A stretch of 6,791 nt of DNA from NCBI RefSeq assembly GCF_015207245.1, contig NZ_JADEXF010000177.1:1-6791 (forward strand). The letters run 5' to 3'. This stretch comes from Nostoc cf. edaphicum LEGE 07299 (lineage in GTDB: Bacteria > Cyanobacteriota > Cyanobacteriia > Cyanobacteriales > Nostocaceae). The notes under the pieces were generated by a model that ran no database searches, had not been told where the DNA came from, and was given only the letters and a program-made list of their open reading frames with translations. Shown in pieces: positions 4,305 through 6,791 of the stretch. The position numbers and the translations under genes are program-made. Position 1 is the first letter of the stretch. Each line of letters opens with the position of its first letter.

Positions 4305-5462
4305 TTACTTAGTTGCAGTAACCAGAAACCAAGTGCCTTGGGTGGCTGAGTTCCGATTTTTAACCAGGCCATTAGTTTCTTTTACTTTCCATGCCCCATT
4401 CGGAACAAATTTCTCGAATGTCTTATCTGCTGAAAAACCAGCCTCAGTAACTAGCGGCACCAAATCTAAATCGCGTACAGCACTCCAGAAGGGTTCGTTG
4501 TTGTTAACGGTTTCCCCATCAGACATAAACTGTGTATAAAGATCCATGTGATGATACAGAGGTGCTTCCAGATGAATCATCATGCCACCAGGAGCTAGTA
4601 GACGATAAGACTCTTGCATAACTTTACGCACAGATGATGGGGGGATTTCATGCAGCAAGATGTGAGAAACCACTAAGTCAAATGATTCATCGGGGAAGTT
4701 AGTATGTTCGGCATTTTGCTGAGAGAAGTGTACGCGTTTTCCCAGGGCTTCCGCTCTTGCATGAGCATAACGCAGTATAGATGCACCTATATCGATGGCA
4801 TGGACTTCTGCATCTGGGAAACCATCCACATAAGGTAATGTACTATTGCCAATAGAACATCCCATATCGAGGATTTTTCTCGGTCGAAAGTTGGGAAACT
4901 CTGCTAACAGGTAGTTTTGGACTATAGATAGCCCCATATCATCGTTGAGCGGCCCCAACCAACCGAGCCCATAAACGTAAGCGCCGCGATCGTAGGTTGC
5001 ACCGGCTGCGACATCATCGGCAGTGAATTCACTGTGATATCCTCCGGGCATACAGTGAATGTCTACAGCCTTTTGATAAGCAGGTATTTGAAAATTTGGG
5101 TCGAGGGTTAAAGTACCCAGTTTACCACCCTTATCTTTGGCACGCTCTATCAACTCTGGCAGTTGTCTGTCAACGTTGGCATTTACAGCATCCCATAACA
5201 TTTCCTGGTTGATGCGCTTCAGGGCAGTAGTCCAGCGATAATAGGGTTCGTGCTGCATTACTTCCCGAATTTCATAACGATTCTGGGGAGGACGCTGATG
5301 TTCTTGTTCAAACTTTGGCTTGGCTAGTTTTTCATAAAGTATTTTATTACCAGGAATGATATTCCTGAAAACGTGCATTTTCATAGTTTGCACAAAGTTT
5401 TGGCGTGCCAACTCGTCGTGAGTGGGTTGCGGTAACATTGGGTGTTGGAATTGTTGAGCCAT
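4305..5462 (-). CDS. Class I SAM-dependent methyltransferase, substrate unknown
   Basis: The 385-residue product has a C-terminal Rossmann-fold methyltransferase domain (about 190-300). Motif I is ILDMGCSIGNS (197-207), the acidic residue after strand 2 is D224 in VHAID, the motif around the adenine is QNAEHTNFPDESFD (249-262), and LLAPGGMMI (288-296) is the post-motif strand region. These bind S-adenosylmethionine. The first 190 residues are unusually long for such enzymes, contain no motif I recognise (for example YYRWTTALKRINQEM at 74-88), and with the region after 300 presumably select the substrate. There is no signal peptide. The ATG at 5462 follows a perfect GGGAGG, 8 bases away, and only 31 bp separate it from the trpB stop codon, so it is almost surely translated from a trpB transcript. 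Whether it acts on a tryptophan-related compound is unknown. The SAM fold is sure, the substrate is not. Confidence 0.92.
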   Translation of the reverse strand: MAQQFQHPMLPQPTHDELARQNFVQTMKMHVFRNIIPGNKILYEKLAKPKFEQEHQRPPQNRYEIREVMQHEPYYRWTTALKRINQEMLWDAVNANVDRQLPELIERAKDKGGKLGTLTLDPNFQIPAYQKAVDIHCMPGGYHSEFTADDVAAGATYDRGAYVYGLGWLGPLNDDMGLSIVQNYLLAEFPNFRPRKILDMGCSIGNSTLPYVDGFPDAEVHAIDIGASILRYAHARAEALGKRVHFSQQNAEHTNFPDESFDLVVSHILLHEIPPSSVRKVMQESYRLLAPGGMMIHLEAPLYHHMDLYTQFMSDGETVNNNEPFWSAVRDLDLVPLVTEAGFSADKTFEKFVPNGAWKVKETNGLVKNRNSATQGTWFLVTATK

Positions 5463-5470
5463 AATTGCTT

Positions 5471-5476
5471 CCTCCC
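5471..5476 (-). promoter_or_regulatory. Ribosome binding site of the methyltransferase gene
   Basis: GGGAGG on the minus strand, 8 bases before the ATG at 5462, is the strongest Shine-Dalgarno in the window. It lies inside the 31-bp gap after trpB. Confidence 0.85.
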
Positions 5477-5493
5477 AGAAATTTGAGCTATAT

Positions 5494-6729
5494 TTACGCT
5501 GGATATAATAATTTGGCTACCGTTTGTACATCCTTGTCACCACGTCCAGAGCAGTTAATTACAATCCGAGGACTGCCGGTTAGTTGAGGACAGAGAGTTT
5601 CGAGATAAGCGATCGCATGGGCTGTTTCCAATGCTGGGATAATCCCCTCCAATTTCGATAATCGCTGGAATGCCGCCAAAGCCTCTGCATCCGTCACACT
5701 ATAGTATTCAGCGCGACCAGTATCCTTCAAATAGCTATGTTCTGGCCCCACACCGGGATAATCTAACCCCGCACTAATTGAGTGTGCCTCAATGATTTGC
5801 CCATCTTCATCTTGCAGTAGGTAGCTCATAGCTCCGTGCAATACACCAATTCGCCCTTTTGTCAAGGTAGCTGCGTGTTTTTCGGTATTGACACCTTCTC
5901 CGGCTGCCTCAATCCCAATGAAGCGTATAGAAGACTCATTCATAAATTCATAGAATAATCCCATCGCATTGGAACCACCGCCGACACAAGCCAAGAGAAT
6001 ATCAGGTAATCCACCCCACTTTTCCATTGCTTGGGCGCGGGTTTCTTCGCCGATTACTGCATGGAAATCACGTACCATCATTGGGTAAGGATGAGGCCCT
6101 GCTACCGAACCCAGGATGTAGTGAGTAGTTTCCACATTTGTCACCCAATCTCGGATGGCTTCGGAAGTAGCATCCTTCAAAGTTCCGGTTCCCGCCTCTA
6201 CCGGCCGCACTTCTGCCCCCATCAGCCGCATTCTAAAAACATTCAAAGCTTGGCGTTCCATATCCTGAACACCCATGTAAATTATGCATTCCAGCCCAAA
6301 ACGAGCGCAAACTGTGGCTGTAGCAACTCCATGTTGTCCGGCACCCGTTTCAGCAATGATCCGCTGCTTACCCATGCGTTTCGCCAACAATACCTGACCA
6401 AGGGCATTATTGATTTTGTGAGCGCCAGTATGATTTAAATCTTCACGTTTTAAATAAATTTGTGGCCCGGTGCGATCGGGTCGGGCATAATGAGCAGTCA
6501 GGCGTTCGGCAAAATACAATGGTGTCGCACGTCCTACATAGTCTCGTAACAACTGTTGTAGTTCTGCTTGAAAACCAGGGTCATTACGGTATTGCTGATA
6601 AGCTGTTTCTAGTTCAGCAAGCGCAGGCATGAGGGTTTCAGGTACATACTTACCGCCAAAGCGTCCGAAGCGGCCTAGCGTATCTGGAACTTGAGCAGTT
6701 GAATTTGGAGATAGGGGAGTGGTAGTCAC
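5494..6729 (-). CDS. trpB: Tryptophan synthase beta chain
   Basis: The 411-residue product joins indole and L-serine to make L-tryptophan with pyridoxal phosphate, the last step of the pathway, normally in an alpha2-beta2 complex with TrpA. All signatures of the main TrpB1 type are present: N-terminal [16 protein letters not shown] (22-37), PLP lysine K105 in [10 protein letters not shown], the catalytic glutamate E127 in ETGAGQHG, the phosphate-binding GGGSNA (250-255), [16 protein letters not shown] (316-331), and SGRGDKD (394-400). Length matches the family. The start is GTG at 6729; an in-frame TAG two codons upstream excludes a longer protein, and no clear Shine-Dalgarno is seen. A perfect -10 TATAAT lies upstream (6762-6767). 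trpA is not in the window; the genes transcribed after it are a methyltransferase and a coiled-coil protein. Dispersed trp genes are normal in cyanobacteria. Confidence 0.98.
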   Translation of the reverse strand: MTTTPLSPNSTAQVPDTLGRFGRFGGKYVPETLMPALAELETAYQQYRNDPGFQAELQQLLRDYVGRATPLYFAERLTAHYARPDRTGPQIYLKREDLNHTGAHKINNALGQVLLAKRMGKQRIIAETGAGQHGVATATVCARFGLECIIYMGVQDMERQALNVFRMRLMGAEVRPVEAGTGTLKDATSEAIRDWVTNVETTHYILGSVAGPHPYPMMVRDFHAVIGEETRAQAMEKWGGLPDILLACVGGGSNAMGLFYEFMNESSIRFIGIEAAGEGVNTEKHAATLTKGRIGVLHGAMSYLLQDEDGQIIEAHSISAGLDYPGVGPEHSYLKDTGRAEYYSVTDAEALAAFQRLSKLEGIIPALETAHAIAYLETLCPQLTGSPRIVINCSGRGDKDVQTVAKLLYPA

Positions 6730-6761
6730 AGGCTATTTTTGATGACGGGAATCACTTAATT

Positions 6762-6767
6762 ATTATA
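6762..6767 (-). promoter_or_regulatory. Candidate -10 element of trpB
   Basis: TATAAT on the minus strand is a perfect -10 hexamer, 32 bases before the GTG start. No good -35 is seen at the usual distance (CCCAGA at 17 bp), and the window ends there. Cyanobacterial promoters often lack a -35. Confidence 0.5.
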
Positions 6768-6791
6768 GAAAAGTCTGAAGCATATCTGGGG

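Noticed and set aside
6031..6438. A 135-codon plus-strand frame opposite trpB
   Set aside because: It is antisense to strongly conserved trpB codons and the product has no recognisable domain; it is a by-product of the real gene.

Overview
The window looks like chromosomal DNA of a filamentous, heterocyst-forming type cyanobacterium of the Nostoc group. Three things point there: six perfect copies of the HIP1 octamer GCGATCGC (423, 1741, 1784, 1834, 3389, 5609), heptanucleotide tandem repeats and a palindromic interspersed repeat between genes, and the make-up of the proteins. Intergenic DNA is AT-rich. I see no phage, insertion sequence, CRISPR array or RNA gene.

Layout, left to right. Positions 1-298 are an AT-rich leader for a plus-strand gene (299-955). 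That gene encodes a rhodanese-fold domain with no catalytic cysteine, and indeed no cysteine at all, followed by four 11-residue amphipathic repeats. Positions 956-1236 hold repeat-derived DNA: heptamer arrays and a 49-bp nested palindrome. All remaining genes are on the minus strand: a short RNase D-type DEDDy exonuclease (1237-1866), two secreted CAP/SCP-domain proteins that are tandem paralogues (1955-2503 and 2926-3453), a 93-residue coiled-coil protein of unknown function (3889-4170), a class I SAM-dependent methyltransferase (4305-5462), and tryptophan synthase beta chain trpB (5494-6729).

Reading in the direction of transcription, trpB, the methyltransferase and the coiled-coil gene probably form one unit. 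The first gap is 31 bp with a perfect Shine-Dalgarno. The second is 134 bp with a hairpin and repeats. The unit ends in a clear intrinsic terminator at 3838-3863. The two CAP genes are separated by 422 bp and each has its own candidate termination signal, so they are probably transcribed separately. The trpB step (indole plus serine to tryptophan) is certain; the other two genes of that unit have no known link to tryptophan synthesis.

No clearly novel defence or biosynthetic system is visible. The most unusual object is the cysteine-free rhodanese fused to synuclein/LEA-like 11-mers, whose tail shows stepwise internal duplication. Next are the unassigned methyltransferase/coiled-coil pair behind trpB and the CAP gene duplication.
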